This document shows, piece after piece, positions 41,702 through 50,154 of a stretch of 64,000 bases of DNA. The DNA lies in assembly GCA_963805505.1 (NCBI GenBank), contig CAWDUP010000002.1, positions 372,001-436,000 of the forward strand. Reading direction: 5' to 3'. Source of the DNA: JANPBY01 sp963805505. Its GTDB lineage: Bacteria > Actinomycetota > Actinomycetes > DATJPE01. A program made the translations under genes and the position numbers. The notes beneath the pieces were generated by a model. It had not been told where the DNA came from. It worked only from the letters and a program-made list of their open reading frames with translations, and ran no database searches. How positions within the stretch are numbered: the stretch's first letter is position 1; every line of letters begins with the position of its first letter.

Positions 41702-41908
41702 TCAGCCGGCTTCGATGAACGAGTCGCGGAGGTAGTCGGACACGGCCTGTTCCGGGACCCGGAATGACCGGCCGACGCGCACGGCCGGCATCTCGCCGGA
41801 ATGAACGAGTCGATAGACCGTCATCTTGGAGACCCGCATGGCCGCAGCCACTTCGGCCACGGTGAGGAAGCGCACCTCAGCGAGGGGTCTGTCGTTGCCT
41901 GCCGCCAT
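41702..41908 (-). CDS. Excisionase/BldC-type small helix-turn-helix protein
   Basis: The 68-residue protein is almost only a MerR-like HTH: VRFLTVAEVAAAMRVSKMTV, then YRLVHSGEMPAVRVGRSF. It corresponds to mycobacterial Rv0500A. It probably binds DNA as BldC does, but it is not the BldC orthologue itself by sequence. ATG 41908 lies 7 bases after a TAGGCT box; the open frame to 42160 crosses that promoter and is discarded. It starts the HTH-bS22-epimerase-acyltransferase group. Confidence 0.87.
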   Translation of the reverse strand: MAAGNDRPLAEVRFLTVAEVAAAMRVSKMTVYRLVHSGEMPAVRVGRSFRVPEQAVSDYLRDSFIEAG

Positions 41909-41921
41909 GCGCGAGAGCCTA
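41906..41921 (-). promoter_or_regulatory. Leaderless promoter of the HTH gene
   Basis: On the minus strand TAGGCT (41916-41921) is 7 bases before ATG 41908. A small palindrome gaac-n6-gttc lies near 41948-41961. Confidence 0.5.
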
Positions 41922-42029
41922 GTGAGCCCGGCTCGGCTGCGCACATGAACCCTCAAGTTCGCGCAAAGGGGCAACGCCGAGTGATCGCTCGACTCCGAGG
42001 GGCACTGGGGGGATAGCCACGGCCACCGA

Positions 42030-43214
42030 TCACAGATCGCGGTCGGGATCGAGGCCGTGCAAAGGGAACACGGCCTGGCGGGTAGCGAGGACAGCCCGAT
42101 CCAGTGCGTCATCGGGGTCCCAGCCGTCGGCCCAGGGCCGGTAGTCCGCAGCGGAACCATCCGTCATCACCGCCGGACTCTCGCGGTGCAGCAGCAGCCG
42201 TACGTGCTCACGCCAGGTCTCGGGCACCGGCGTGACGGGATCGACCGGGCGCCCGACCAGCTCACCAACCAGATGCGCCCAAGCCCTCGGGACGACATCG
42301 ACGATCGCGTAGCCGCCGCCTCCAAGGGCGACCCAGCGACCATCTGCGTGATCATGAGCGAGGCGGTGCAGCGCCTGATAGCTGGAGCGTTGCCCATCGA
42401 CACTCAGACCCAAGTGGGCCAACGGATCCACAGCGTGGGAGTCGCAACCTTGCTGAGTGACGAGGAGCTGCGGGCGGAAAGCCCCGACGATGGCCGGAAC
42501 AACCGCATGGAAGGCACGCAACCAGGCGGCGTCATCGGTGACCGGCGGCAGGGCGACGTTGACGGCGCTGCCTTCCGCCCCGGTTCCGCCGACGTCCTCG
42601 GGCCAACCGGTGCCAGGGAACAGGGTTCGCGGGCCCTCATGAAGGGAGATCGTGAGGACTCGGGGGTCGTCCCAGAAGATCCGCTCGACGCCATCTCCAT
42701 GGTGCACGTCGACATCCACGTAGGCGATCCGCTCGACACCATGGTCCAAGGCCCAGGCGATGCCGGCGGCGGGATCGTTGTAGACACAAAAGCCCGAGGC
42801 AGCCGCGGGCATGGCATGGTGCAGGCCGCCCGCCAGATTGACCGCGTGGTCGGCCGAGCCCGACACCACGGCGCGCACCGCCTCGATCGTGGCACCGACC
42901 ACCTGAGCTGAAGCCTCGTGCATCCCCCGGAAGACCGGGACATCCATCGTCCCCAGACCGTGCTGCAGGTCTTCGTAACCCTCACCGGCCTCGCCGGCTG
43001 TGCGTACGGCGGCTATGAACTCGGGCGTGTGCACGAGCAGGAGCTGGTCCTCCTCTGCCGTGGGCGAGGAGATCTCTCGTACGCCGTCGAGGAGGCCGAG
43101 CTCGCGGCACAACAACACCGCGAGCTGCACCCGGATCGGGGCCAGTGGGTGGGTGGGACCGAAGTCGTAGGCCGCAAGGGACTCGTCCCAGATGAACAGC
43201 GGCCGCTCACTCAT
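42030..43214 (-). CDS. acuC: AcuC-type histone-deacetylase-family hydrolase
   Basis: The 394-residue zinc hydrolase of class I HDAC fold carries AGGLHHAMPAAASGFCVYND (active-site His pair), AYVDVDVHHGDGVE (zinc Asp and His) and VTQQGCDSHAVDPLAHL. AcuC of Bacillus removes acetyl groups from acetyl-CoA synthetase; that target is inferred here. It begins with ATG 43214 directly behind a -10 box, divergent from trkH. Confidence 0.88.
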   Translation of the reverse strand: MSERPLFIWDESLAAYDFGPTHPLAPIRVQLAVLLCRELGLLDGVREISSPTAEEDQLLLVHTPEFIAAVRTAGEAGEGYEDLQHGLGTMDVPVFRGMHEASAQVVGATIEAVRAVVSGSADHAVNLAGGLHHAMPAAASGFCVYNDPAAGIAWALDHGVERIAYVDVDVHHGDGVERIFWDDPRVLTISLHEGPRTLFPGTGWPEDVGGTGAEGSAVNVALPPVTDDAAWLRAFHAVVPAIVGAFRPQLLVTQQGCDSHAVDPLAHLGLSVDGQRSSYQALHRLAHDHADGRWVALGGGGYAIVDVVPRAWAHLVGELVGRPVDPVTPVPETWREHVRLLLHRESPAVMTDGSAADYRPWADGWDPDDALDRAVLATRQAVFPLHGLDPDRDL

Positions 43215-43226
43215 GCGTCGACGCTA
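43212..43226 (-). promoter_or_regulatory. Leaderless promoter of acuC
   Basis: On the minus strand TAGCGT (43221-43226) is 6 bases before ATG 43214. Confidence 0.5.
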
Positions 43227-43269
43227 TCGGCCACGGCGCTGCGACCCCGTGCGGGGACCGAGTGCGTCG

Positions 43270-43284
43270 TAGGTTTCCCCCATG
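43270..43284 (+). promoter_or_regulatory. Leaderless promoter of trkH
   Basis: TAGGTT at 43270-43275 is 6 bases before ATG 43282. Confidence 0.5.
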
Positions 43285-44691
43285 GTGAGCCGCGACGAGC
43301 CGTCCGTACGGCTGCTGCCGTCCGCGGTCAGCGCTCGCGTCGAGCAGCGACTCGCCCGCACGCAGCGCCGGGCGCCGGGACAGACGGTGGTCTTCGGCTT
43401 CGCGGCCCTGGTGCTCGTGGGCACCGTCTTGCTGTGGCTGCCGCTGTCGAAGCAGGGCCGGGGACCGACAGGTTTGCTCGACTCCTTGTTCACCGCCACC
43501 TCCGCGGTGTGCGTCGTCGGCCTGACGGTCGTGGACACCGGGACCCACTGGTCGACCTTCGGGCAGGCCACGATCCTGGTGCTGATGCAGGTGGGGGGAC
43601 TGGGGATCATGGTCGGGGCATCCCTCGTGGGGATCGCCGTGTCTCGTCGCCTCGGCTTGCGCACCAGGGTCATGACTGCGGCAGCCACCCGCACCGTTGG
43701 GCTGTCCGATGTCCGCCGCGTGGTCATGGGTGTTGTGGCGGTGAGCCTGTCCATCGAGGGCCTCGTCGCCGCAGCGCTGACGCTGCGATTCTGGCTCGGC
43801 TACCAGCTCAGTCTGCCCACGGCCCTGTGGGACGGCGTGTTCCACTCGGTGTCAGCGTTCAACAATGCCGGCTTCTCGCTGTTCACCGACGGTCTGGTGC
43901 CGTACGTCTCCGACCCGTGGATCTGCCTGCCTATCGACATCGCCATCATTCTCGGCGGACTCGGTTTCCCCGTGCTGTTCGAGATCTTCAAGGATCACCG
44001 ACGCCGCAGCGGTCGCCGACTCACACCGAACTCTCGCCTGACCCTGCAGGCAACCGCCGGACTCCTGACGGTGGGCACCTTCGGGTTCCTCATGACCGAA
44101 TGGGGCAATTCAGCCACGCTCGGGCCGCTCGGGGTCGGGTCCAGGATGCTCGCCGCCTTCACCCAAGGCGTTGTCCCGAGGACAGCCGGGTTCAACACGC
44201 TGGACTTCGCGTCGATGCGCCCGTCGACCCTGTTGGTCACCATGGGCCTGATGTTCATCGGCGGCGCTACGGCCTCGACCGCTGGCGGCATCAAGGTGGG
44301 GACCTTCATGGTTGCGTTGACGTCCGTGTGGGCCCAGGTGCGTGGGGACGATGACACCGTCCTGGCTCAACGGACCGTTTCGCCCGGTGTCGTCCGGCAG
44401 GCGTACTCCTTGATCTTCTTGTTCTCCACCGCGTTGTTCCTAGGGGTCGTGGCGCTCATCGTGCTCAGCAGCATGACCGGTGAGCAGGCGGCCTTCCAGG
44501 CGACGTCTGCTCTGACGACGACCGGACTCAGTACGGTTCAGATCGGGAGCCTCCCAGATCCGGCTCTGGGCGTTCTCACCGTGATGATGTTCATCGGCCG
44601 CCTTGGCCCGGTCTATGTCGGTGCCGCCTTCGCCCTACGCCAGCGCCGCAGGCGATTCCGCTACCCAGAGGGGATCCATCATGTCGGCTAG
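43282..44691 (+). CDS. Trk/Ktr potassium uptake channel subunit (TrkH/KtrB)
   Basis: The 469-residue membrane protein has the four MPM repeats of the SKT family. The selectivity loops are visible as TATSAVCVVGLTV, SVSAFNNAGFSL, VPRTAGFNTLDF and TSALTTTGLSTV, each with the key glycine. It moves K+ (perhaps with Na+) under control of the RCK protein that follows. The length is nearer KtrB than long TrkH. The RCK gene overlaps its end by 11 bases. Confidence 0.9.
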   Translation: MVSRDEPSVRLLPSAVSARVEQRLARTQRRAPGQTVVFGFAALVLVGTVLLWLPLSKQGRGPTGLLDSLFTATSAVCVVGLTVVDTGTHWSTFGQATILVLMQVGGLGIMVGASLVGIAVSRRLGLRTRVMTAAATRTVGLSDVRRVVMGVVAVSLSIEGLVAAALTLRFWLGYQLSLPTALWDGVFHSVSAFNNAGFSLFTDGLVPYVSDPWICLPIDIAIILGGLGFPVLFEIFKDHRRRSGRRLTPNSRLTLQATAGLLTVGTFGFLMTEWGNSATLGPLGVGSRMLAAFTQGVVPRTAGFNTLDFASMRPSTLLVTMGLMFIGGATASTAGGIKVGTFMVALTSVWAQVRGDDDTVLAQRTVSPGVVRQAYSLIFLFSTALFLGVVALIVLSSMTGEQAAFQATSALTTTGLSTVQIGSLPDPALGVLTVMMFIGRLGPVYVGAAFALRQRRRRFRYPEGIHHVG

Positions 44692-45346
44692 AACGACAGA
44701 CGATGCCGTGCTGATCATCGGGCTGGGTCGCTTCGGCACCTCGATCGCGGAGAACCTCACGCTGGCCGGCATCGACGTCCTCGGAATCGACACCGACGAG
44801 CGGCTCGTGAAGGAGTGGGCCGACCGGATCGCCGTGGCCTTGCAGGCTGATGCCACCGATCTGGAGGCGCTTGAACAGGTCGGAGTAGAAGGGATCTCCC
44901 GCGCAGTCGTCGCGATCGGTACCAGCGTCGAGGCCTCAGTCCTCGCCGTGTCCCACCTGTCAGACCTCGGCGTTCCGACCATCTGGGCCAAGGCCCTTTC
45001 TCCCGAGCACGGGCGCATCCTGCAGCGCATCGGCGCCCATCGTGTCGTCTACCCCGAACGCGAGGTCGGGGCAAAGATCGCGGCGCTGCTGGCCGACGAC
45101 CTGTTGGACTATCTCGCGATCGGGCACGACCACGCACTGGCGGCCGCCCTCCCTCCGGCAGCATTTCTAGGGCGCACCCTGACCGAGGTCGGGGCCCGCG
45201 AGGCCGCTGGCGTCACCGTGGTGGCCGTGCTCCGGTCGGACGGCTCGGTGGAACCAGCCACCCCAGACACCGTGCTCGAGCTGGACGACATCGCCGTCGT
45301 GCTGGGGACCAAGGAACGCATCGCCGCGCTCTCCCCCCGCAGATAG
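44681..45346 (+). CDS. Potassium channel RCK regulatory subunit (TrkA/KtrA)
   Basis: The 221-residue protein has an RCK_N Rossmann domain (VLIIGLGRFGTSIAEN, then VLGIDTDERLVKEW with the acidic end of beta2) and an RCK_C domain from about residue 150. It gates the adjacent membrane subunit in response to NAD(H) or adenine nucleotides. ATG 44681 has GAGGGG upstream. The frame upstream of it lies inside trkH. Confidence 0.9.
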   Translation: MSARTTDDAVLIIGLGRFGTSIAENLTLAGIDVLGIDTDERLVKEWADRIAVALQADATDLEALEQVGVEGISRAVVAIGTSVEASVLAVSHLSDLGVPTIWAKALSPEHGRILQRIGAHRVVYPEREVGAKIAALLADDLLDYLAIGHDHALAAALPPAAFLGRTLTEVGAREAAGVTVVAVLRSDGSVEPATPDTVLELDDIAVVLGTKERIAALSPRR

Positions 45347-45440
45347 CGCTTCACCCAGTGAACGCGCCCTGCGGAAGGGCGATCCGTCCCAAATGTCGGG
45401 ATTGTCGTGGCGGAAAAGGCACGTCCACTGGGTGAAGCGC
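45346..45440. repeat. 95-base palindrome with inner hairpins between trkA and proC
   Basis: Perfect 15-base arms gcgcttcacccagtg (45346-45360) and cactgggtgaagcgc (45426-45440) enclose 65 bases. That stretch holds a second hairpin gccct-gcgga-agggc (45366-45380) and a short one tccc-aaatgtc-ggga (45387-45401). It separates convergent genes and could be a two-way terminator. Its size and branching are more than a terminator needs. Confidence 0.7.
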
Positions 45441-45463
45441 GGAGGTCGGTTGGGGTGGCCGTC

Positions 45464-46285
45464 TCAGGCGCCGCCGGCCAGCTCGCTGGACCGGTCGCGG
45501 GCGGCCTCCATGGCCGACAGGAACGCCGCTCTAACCTTGTGGTCGTCGAGCTGTCGCAAGGCAGCCACCGTCGTGCCCGCCGGCGAGGTCACGTTCTCCC
45601 GCAGCACCGTCGGGTGCTCCCCGGTCTCCTTGAGCATCTGGGCAGCCCCAACAAGGGTCTGCACGACCAGCTCGTTGGCCGTCGCCCGAGGAAGGCCGAG
45701 CAGGACGCCGGCCTCGATCATCGCTTCGACGACATAGAAGATGTACGCCGGCCCGGATCCGCTGATCGCGGTCACCGCGTCCTGATGCTTCTCGGGGACC
45801 CGCACCACTTTCCCGACCGCGCTCAGCAGCGACTCGGCCTCCGCCAGATGCGCCTCGTCGCAGTGCTGCCCGCCCGAGATGGCGGCCATGCCCTCATCGA
45901 CCAGCGCGGGGGTGTTGGGCATGACCCGCACGACGGGGGTGCCGTCCGGCAGGTGAGACTCGAGGAACTCAGTGGTGATCCCGGCAGCCAGCGAGACGAC
46001 GAGAGCATCCGGTCGCATGACAGCCGAGATCTCGCCCAGCAAGGCGGCCATGTCCTGCGGCTTCACCACGAAGACCAGGGTTTGGGCGAGTGAAGCCGCT
46101 TCGAGGTTGTCGACGACGTCGACGCCGTAGCGATCGGCGAGCTCCTTGGCGCGTTCGGGTCTGCGCTCAGTGATCATCAGCTGGTCGGTGCCGAGACCGG
46201 AACGGAGGAGCCCGGACAACAGCGCCTCACCCATGACACCGGCGCCGAAGACCGCGGTCCGGATCGGAGGCGTATCAGGACTCAT
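45464..46285 (-). CDS. proC: Pyrroline-5-carboxylate reductase ProC
   Basis: The 273-residue enzyme makes proline from P5C with NAD(P)H. It has AVFGAGVMGEALLSGLLRSG at the N-terminus, FVVKPQD, VRVMPNTPALV and the C-terminal signature AISGSGPAYIFYVVEAM with later LPRATANELVVQTLVGA. The start overlaps the proline dehydrogenase stop by 4 bases. Confidence 0.94.
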   Translation of the reverse strand: MSPDTPPIRTAVFGAGVMGEALLSGLLRSGLGTDQLMITERRPERAKELADRYGVDVVDNLEAASLAQTLVFVVKPQDMAALLGEISAVMRPDALVVSLAAGITTEFLESHLPDGTPVVRVMPNTPALVDEGMAAISGGQHCDEAHLAEAESLLSAVGKVVRVPEKHQDAVTAISGSGPAYIFYVVEAMIEAGVLLGLPRATANELVVQTLVGAAQMLKETGEHPTVLRENVTSPAGTTVAALRQLDDHKVRAAFLSAMEAARDRSSELAGGA

Positions 46286-47211
46286 GACTTGCTCGTCAAT
46301 GCTTTGAGGAACAGCGACATGTTCGCCGGCTTCTCAGCCATCCGCCTGACCAGATAGCCGTACCAGTCCACGCCGTACGGCACGTAGACCCGCACGGTCT
46401 CCCCGTCGGCGGCCAGCCTGCGCTGCTCGTCGGGGCGTACGCCGTACAGCATCTGATACTCGTAGCTGCCCTTGGGGCGATCGTGCCGAACCGCTAGTGC
46501 GCCGGCGATCTCGACCAAGCGGGGGTCATGAGTCGCGACCATCGGATGACCCTGGCCGGCCATCAGCACCTTCAAGCACCGCACATACGAACGGTCCACG
46601 TCTGCCGCTGACTGCCAGGCGACTGATTCGGGCTCCTTGTAGGCACCCTTGCACAGCCTGACCCGGGACCCTTCGTGGGCCAGGTCTCGGCAATCCGCCC
46701 CGGTCCGATAGAGGTAGGCCTGCAACACGGCCCCGGTCTGCGGAAAGTCCTTGCGCAGCTCCCCCAGGATCCCCAACGTGGAGTCAGTTGTCGTGTGGTC
46801 TTCCATGTCGAGCGTGACGGTTGTGCCGACCCTGCCGGCGGCAGCACAGATGGCCCTGGCGTTCTCGAGCGCGACCTTCTCTCCGTCACCGGGCAGAGCC
46901 TGCCCGACCGCTGACAGCTTCACCGACACCTCGGCGCCGGCGGTGAGCCCGGCCTCGTCCAGCCCGCTCAGCAGGGAAAGGTAGGCCTCGCGCGTCTGAT
47001 CGGCCTGCGCGGCATCGAGGACGTCCTCGCCGAGGTTGTCGAGGGTCACGAAGCGCCCATCCGCAACCAGATGGGCCGTGGCTGCCACGGCATCGGCCGT
47101 CGATTCCCCTGCCACGAAGCGGCTGACGACGTCCCTGCTTATCGGCGCGGCGGCCACCAGATCCTTCAACCGCTCGCTGCGGCTCAGTGTCAACAGGGTC
47201 CGTCTGATCAC
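46282..47211 (-). CDS. Proline dehydrogenase (monofunctional PRODH)
   Basis: The 309-residue FAD TIM barrel oxidises proline to P5C. Visible family marks are SVKLSAVGQALPGDG, TVTLDMEDHTTTDSTL, VLQAYLYRTGAD, VRLCKGAYKEPESVAW, MVATHDPRL, YEYQMLYGVRPDEQ and VYVPYGVDWYGYLVRR. GTG 47211 has GAGGAGG upstream and TAGACT at 47240-47245 as -10 box. It is coupled to proC, which reverses its product back to proline. No P5C dehydrogenase is in the window. Confidence 0.93.
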   Translation of the reverse strand: MIRRTLLTLSRSERLKDLVAAAPISRDVVSRFVAGESTADAVAATAHLVADGRFVTLDNLGEDVLDAAQADQTREAYLSLLSGLDEAGLTAGAEVSVKLSAVGQALPGDGEKVALENARAICAAAGRVGTTVTLDMEDHTTTDSTLGILGELRKDFPQTGAVLQAYLYRTGADCRDLAHEGSRVRLCKGAYKEPESVAWQSAADVDRSYVRCLKVLMAGQGHPMVATHDPRLVEIAGALAVRHDRPKGSYEYQMLYGVRPDEQRRLAADGETVRVYVPYGVDWYGYLVRRMAEKPANMSLFLKALTSKS

Positions 47212-47414
47212 GGGCCGGCCTCCTCGACTCGGTCATCGGAGTCTAGAGCCGCGCGTTCTCCGGCGTCGCGCGCGGCTGCACCCAGAAGGGCGCACGAGGC
47301 TGTCCGCCCACGTGTCACGGAGGGAGCGCCGCTACGCAAGGATCGGCGTGTCGATGCGCACCGTCGCTGCTGTGGTCGATGCCGAACCACGTTGTCAACT
47401 GAGGGGCAGGAGAA

Positions 47415-48002
47415 ATGCCATTCGTCCGGCGCAACGACTGCGCGCTCGTGGTGATCGATGCTCAGACCGACTTCTACGGCGCCGACCGTCTCGACGTCGA
47501 CCAGCCTGCCAAGGAGTGCGCCCTCGACCGCACCGCGTGGCTGTGCAAGGTCGCCGCCGCGCTCGAGGTTCCCATCGTCGTGACCGAGGAGGACGCCGCG
47601 ACGAACGGCCCGACCGCCCCTGCGATCTCAGCGGTGCTGCCGCCGGGGACGCCCGTGCTCGACAAGGTGGTGTACGGCGCTGCTGACAACCCGGACATCG
47701 CCGCGGCTGTCGCCGCGACCGGGTGCACGACCGTTGTGCTCGCTGGGATGGAGACAGACGTGTGCGTCGCGCACTCTGCGCTCGGGTTCACCGCACGTGG
47801 TTTGCGGGTCGTCGTCGTCCACGATGCGGTGTTCTCGGCGGGCGCTGCGCACGAGTTCGGGCTGGCGAGGCTCCGCCAGGAAGGCATCGAGCTGTTGTCG
47901 GCCAAGGAGCTCTACTACGACTGGGTGCGCGACCTGCCGACCACCCGAGCCTTCGAGAGCGCGAACCCAGCAGTAGCCGAACCTCCCGGTTTTCACCTTT
48001 AG
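47415..48002 (+). CDS. Isochorismatase-family cysteine hydrolase
   Basis: The 195-residue protein has the family triad: aspartate in ALVVIDAQTDFYG, lysine in VLDKVVYGA and nucleophilic cysteine in METDVCVAHSALGF. The cysteine makes it a hydrolase of the nicotinamidase or ureidoacrylate kind. The substrate is unknown. CAGGAG precedes ATG 47415. The 203 bases before it hold the promoter region of proline dehydrogenase and otherwise nothing I can identify. Confidence 0.85.
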   Translation: MPFVRRNDCALVVIDAQTDFYGADRLDVDQPAKECALDRTAWLCKVAAALEVPIVVTEEDAATNGPTAPAISAVLPPGTPVLDKVVYGAADNPDIAAAVAATGCTTVVLAGMETDVCVAHSALGFTARGLRVVVVHDAVFSAGAAHEFGLARLRQEGIELLSAKELYYDWVRDLPTTRAFESANPAVAEPPGFHL

Positions 48003-48028
48003 CAGCACCCGGGCGGGGCGACCAAGCG

Positions 48029-48766
48029 CTACGGAGTGCGGCGACGGAGGGTGGCCGAGCCCAACAGCAGAAAGCCGATCGTGAAGCCGACGATGATCGC
48101 GATGTCACCGGGGAAGGGTGACCCGAGATTTGTGCTCGTGGCCACGTGCTGCATCGCCTCGACGGCGTAGGTGAGAGGCAGGACCGCCGACACCCACTCG
48201 AGCACTGTGGGCAGCTGATCGGTCGGTCCGATGATCCCGCAGAGCAACAGCTGCGGCAGGATCACTGCTGGCATGAACTGCACGGCCTGGAACTCAGTCT
48301 GCGCAAACGCGCTCACGAACAAGCCGAGGCTCGTGCCCATCAGGGCCACCAGGACGGCGACCAGGAGCACCGCCCAGGCCGGTCCGAGCACCTGCATGCC
48401 CAGCGGGCCGAGCGTCAAGCCAGCCGCCAGCACGGCCTGCGCAGTGGCGGCGACGCCGAAGGCGACGGCGTAGCCGCCGAGGAAGTCCGCCTTGCCGACC
48501 GGCATGCTGAGCAGGCGCTCGAGGGTTCCCGACGAACGCTCCCTCAACGTCGCGATGCTCGTGACGAGGAACATCACGATGAGTGGGAAGATCGCGAGCA
48601 GTGCAGGACCGTACTGGTCGAAGTCACTGGGGTTGTCGATGAGGACCCACCACAGCAGGGCTAGCAGCCCGCAGGGGACGACGAGAAGCAGGGCGATGGT
48701 CCTCGGATCGTGGCGCAGCTGTCGCAGGACGCGGGCCGCAGTGGCGAACAGCCGACGTGCGCTCAT
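48029..48766 (-). CDS. ABC-2 type transporter permease
   Basis: From ATG 48766 the 245-residue protein has six hydrophobic segments and the ABC-2 pattern ATLRERSSGTLERLLSMPVGKADFL-like region (seen as RERSSGTLERLLSMPV near residue 70). It pairs with the ATPase gene that overlaps it by 4 bases. This type usually exports drugs or lipids. The substrate is unknown. Confidence 0.87.
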   Translation of the reverse strand: MSARRLFATAARVLRQLRHDPRTIALLLVVPCGLLALLWWVLIDNPSDFDQYGPALLAIFPLIVMFLVTSIATLRERSSGTLERLLSMPVGKADFLGGYAVAFGVAATAQAVLAAGLTLGPLGMQVLGPAWAVLLVAVLVALMGTSLGLFVSAFAQTEFQAVQFMPAVILPQLLLCGIIGPTDQLPTVLEWVSAVLPLTYAVEAMQHVATSTNLGSPFPGDIAIIVGFTIGFLLLGSATLRRRTP

Positions 48767-49500
48767 GCCGCACTCCCCGAGGCGGCCCCGTCGACCAGCG
48801 CGAGGAAGGCTGCCTCGACGTCGGGGGCACCGGTCTGCGCCAGGAGCTCGGGCAGCGTTGCATCGAAGAGGAACGCTCCCTCGCGCATCAGCAGAAGACG
48901 GTCGCATCTCTCCGCTTCATCCATGACATGGCTGGAGACGAGCAGGGTTCGGCCCGCATCGGCCAGCCGCCGGAACATCCCCCACAGGTCGCGACGGAGG
49001 ATGGGGTCCAGCCCCACCGTCGGCTCGTCCAGCACCAAGAGCTCCGGAGACCCGAGCAGCGCCGTGGCCAACGAAGCCCGGCTGGCCTGACCGCCCGACA
49101 GCTGGCTGACGAGCTGGCCCGCAGCGTCGACGAGATCGACCTCGTCGAGCACCCGGTCGACGTCCAAGGCCGGCGCGCCCAGCATCGTGGCGAAGTAGGC
49201 GAGGTTCTCGCGCACGGTGAGGTCGCGATAGACCGCCGCTGCCTGGGTGACGTAGGCGACGCGATCGCGCAGGTCGGCCGACCCTGCGGGGCGGCCCAAG
49301 ACCTGGATGCTGCCATCGGCCACGACTTGGACCCCGACGAGCGCCCGGATCAAAGTGGTCTTGCCACAGCCACTGGGGCCGAGCAGACCTGTGACTGCAC
49401 CCGCGACAATGTCGACGTCGAGGGACGAGAGGACGGTGAGCCCTCCGCGCACGACGCGCAGACCCCGAACGGACACCGCCGCTTCGGACTTATTCATCAT
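48763..49500 (-). CDS. ABC transporter ATP-binding protein
   Basis: The 245-residue ATPase has Walker A GLLGPSGCGKTTLIRALVG, Q-loop VAYVTQAAA, signature SQLSGGQASRASLA and Walker B LLVLDEPTVGLDP with the H-loop in VSSHVMDEAER. It starts with two ATG codons (49500 and 49497) right behind a -10 box that is overlapped by a TetR-type palindrome. The tetR gene lies upstream on the same strand. Confidence 0.9.
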   Translation of the reverse strand: MMNKSEAAVSVRGLRVVRGGLTVLSSLDVDIVAGAVTGLLGPSGCGKTTLIRALVGVQVVADGSIQVLGRPAGSADLRDRVAYVTQAAAVYRDLTVRENLAYFATMLGAPALDVDRVLDEVDLVDAAGQLVSQLSGGQASRASLATALLGSPELLVLDEPTVGLDPILRRDLWGMFRRLADAGRTLLVSSHVMDEAERCDRLLLMREGAFLFDATLPELLAQTGAPDVEAAFLALVDGAASGSAA

Positions 49501-49512
49501 TGGATGAATATA
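49492..49512 (-). promoter_or_regulatory. Leaderless ABC-operon promoter with overlapping operator palindrome
   Basis: On the minus strand TATATT (49507-49512) is 6 bases before ATG 49500. The perfect palindrome attcatc-attg-gatgaat (49492-49509) covers half of the -10 box, the start point and the first codons. It is the likely binding site of the TetR protein encoded next door. Confidence 0.65.
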
Positions 49513-49533
49513 GCGTTCCCGCGCCCGCCGTTG

Positions 49534-50154
49534 TCAACTGCCAGGCACGAGGTGCCGCTGTACGACCGGGCCGACCAAGGCGACGATCTCGTCCTCCGAG
49601 GCGGAGGCGAGCGGCTCCACCTTGACCACGTAGCGCACGATGGCCAGTCCGACGAGCTGCGAAGCTGCGGCCGTCACGCGGAGCGGGTCGACGGCTTGAT
49701 CCAATTCCTGCGAGACCCGTCGGACGACGGCATCGGAGACGAAGTCGCGCAGCAGTGCGGCGGCCGCCTCGCCGTCGATGGCAGCCCGCAGCAGGATCAG
49801 CAACGGTTGCCGCGTGGTCGGATCGCCCCAGATGCGGAGAAAGCCACGCACCAGTCGCTCGCCTACGTCGGTCGGATCCCCCTCGATCGCCTCGGCGATC
49901 ACGGCCTCTGGATTGAACGGCATCTGCATGGCCGACAGGAACAAACCGTTCTTGGTGCCGAAGTAGTGGTGGACCAAGGCGGAGTCCACCCCGGCCTCCG
50001 CCGCGACCGCTCTGATGGTTGCGCGTTGGTACCCATGCTCGGAGAACGCTTTGCGGGCTGCAGCAAGGATCTCCGCACGCGTTCTCTCGGCGCCGTCGCG
50101 GGTCCCGGACGGCCGCCCGGGGCGACGGTGCTGGGCGCTGGACGAACCACTCAT
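49534..50154 (-). CDS. TetR/AcrR-family repressor
   Basis: From ATG 50154 the 206-residue protein has a classical N-terminal HTH, ILAAARKAFSEHGYQRATIR then AEAGVDSALVHHYFGTKNGL, and a helical ligand domain of the TetR_C type (ERLVRGFLRIWGDP). It should bind the palindrome at 49492-49509 and control the ABC exporter. Its ATG overlaps the stop of the TIM-barrel gene (ATGA). Confidence 0.9.
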   Translation of the reverse strand: MSGSSSAQHRRPGRPSGTRDGAERTRAEILAAARKAFSEHGYQRATIRAVAAEAGVDSALVHHYFGTKNGLFLSAMQMPFNPEAVIAEAIEGDPTDVGERLVRGFLRIWGDPTTRQPLLILLRAAIDGEAAAALLRDFVSDAVVRRVSQELDQAVDPLRVTAAASQLVGLAIVRYVVKVEPLASASEDEIVALVGPVVQRHLVPGS

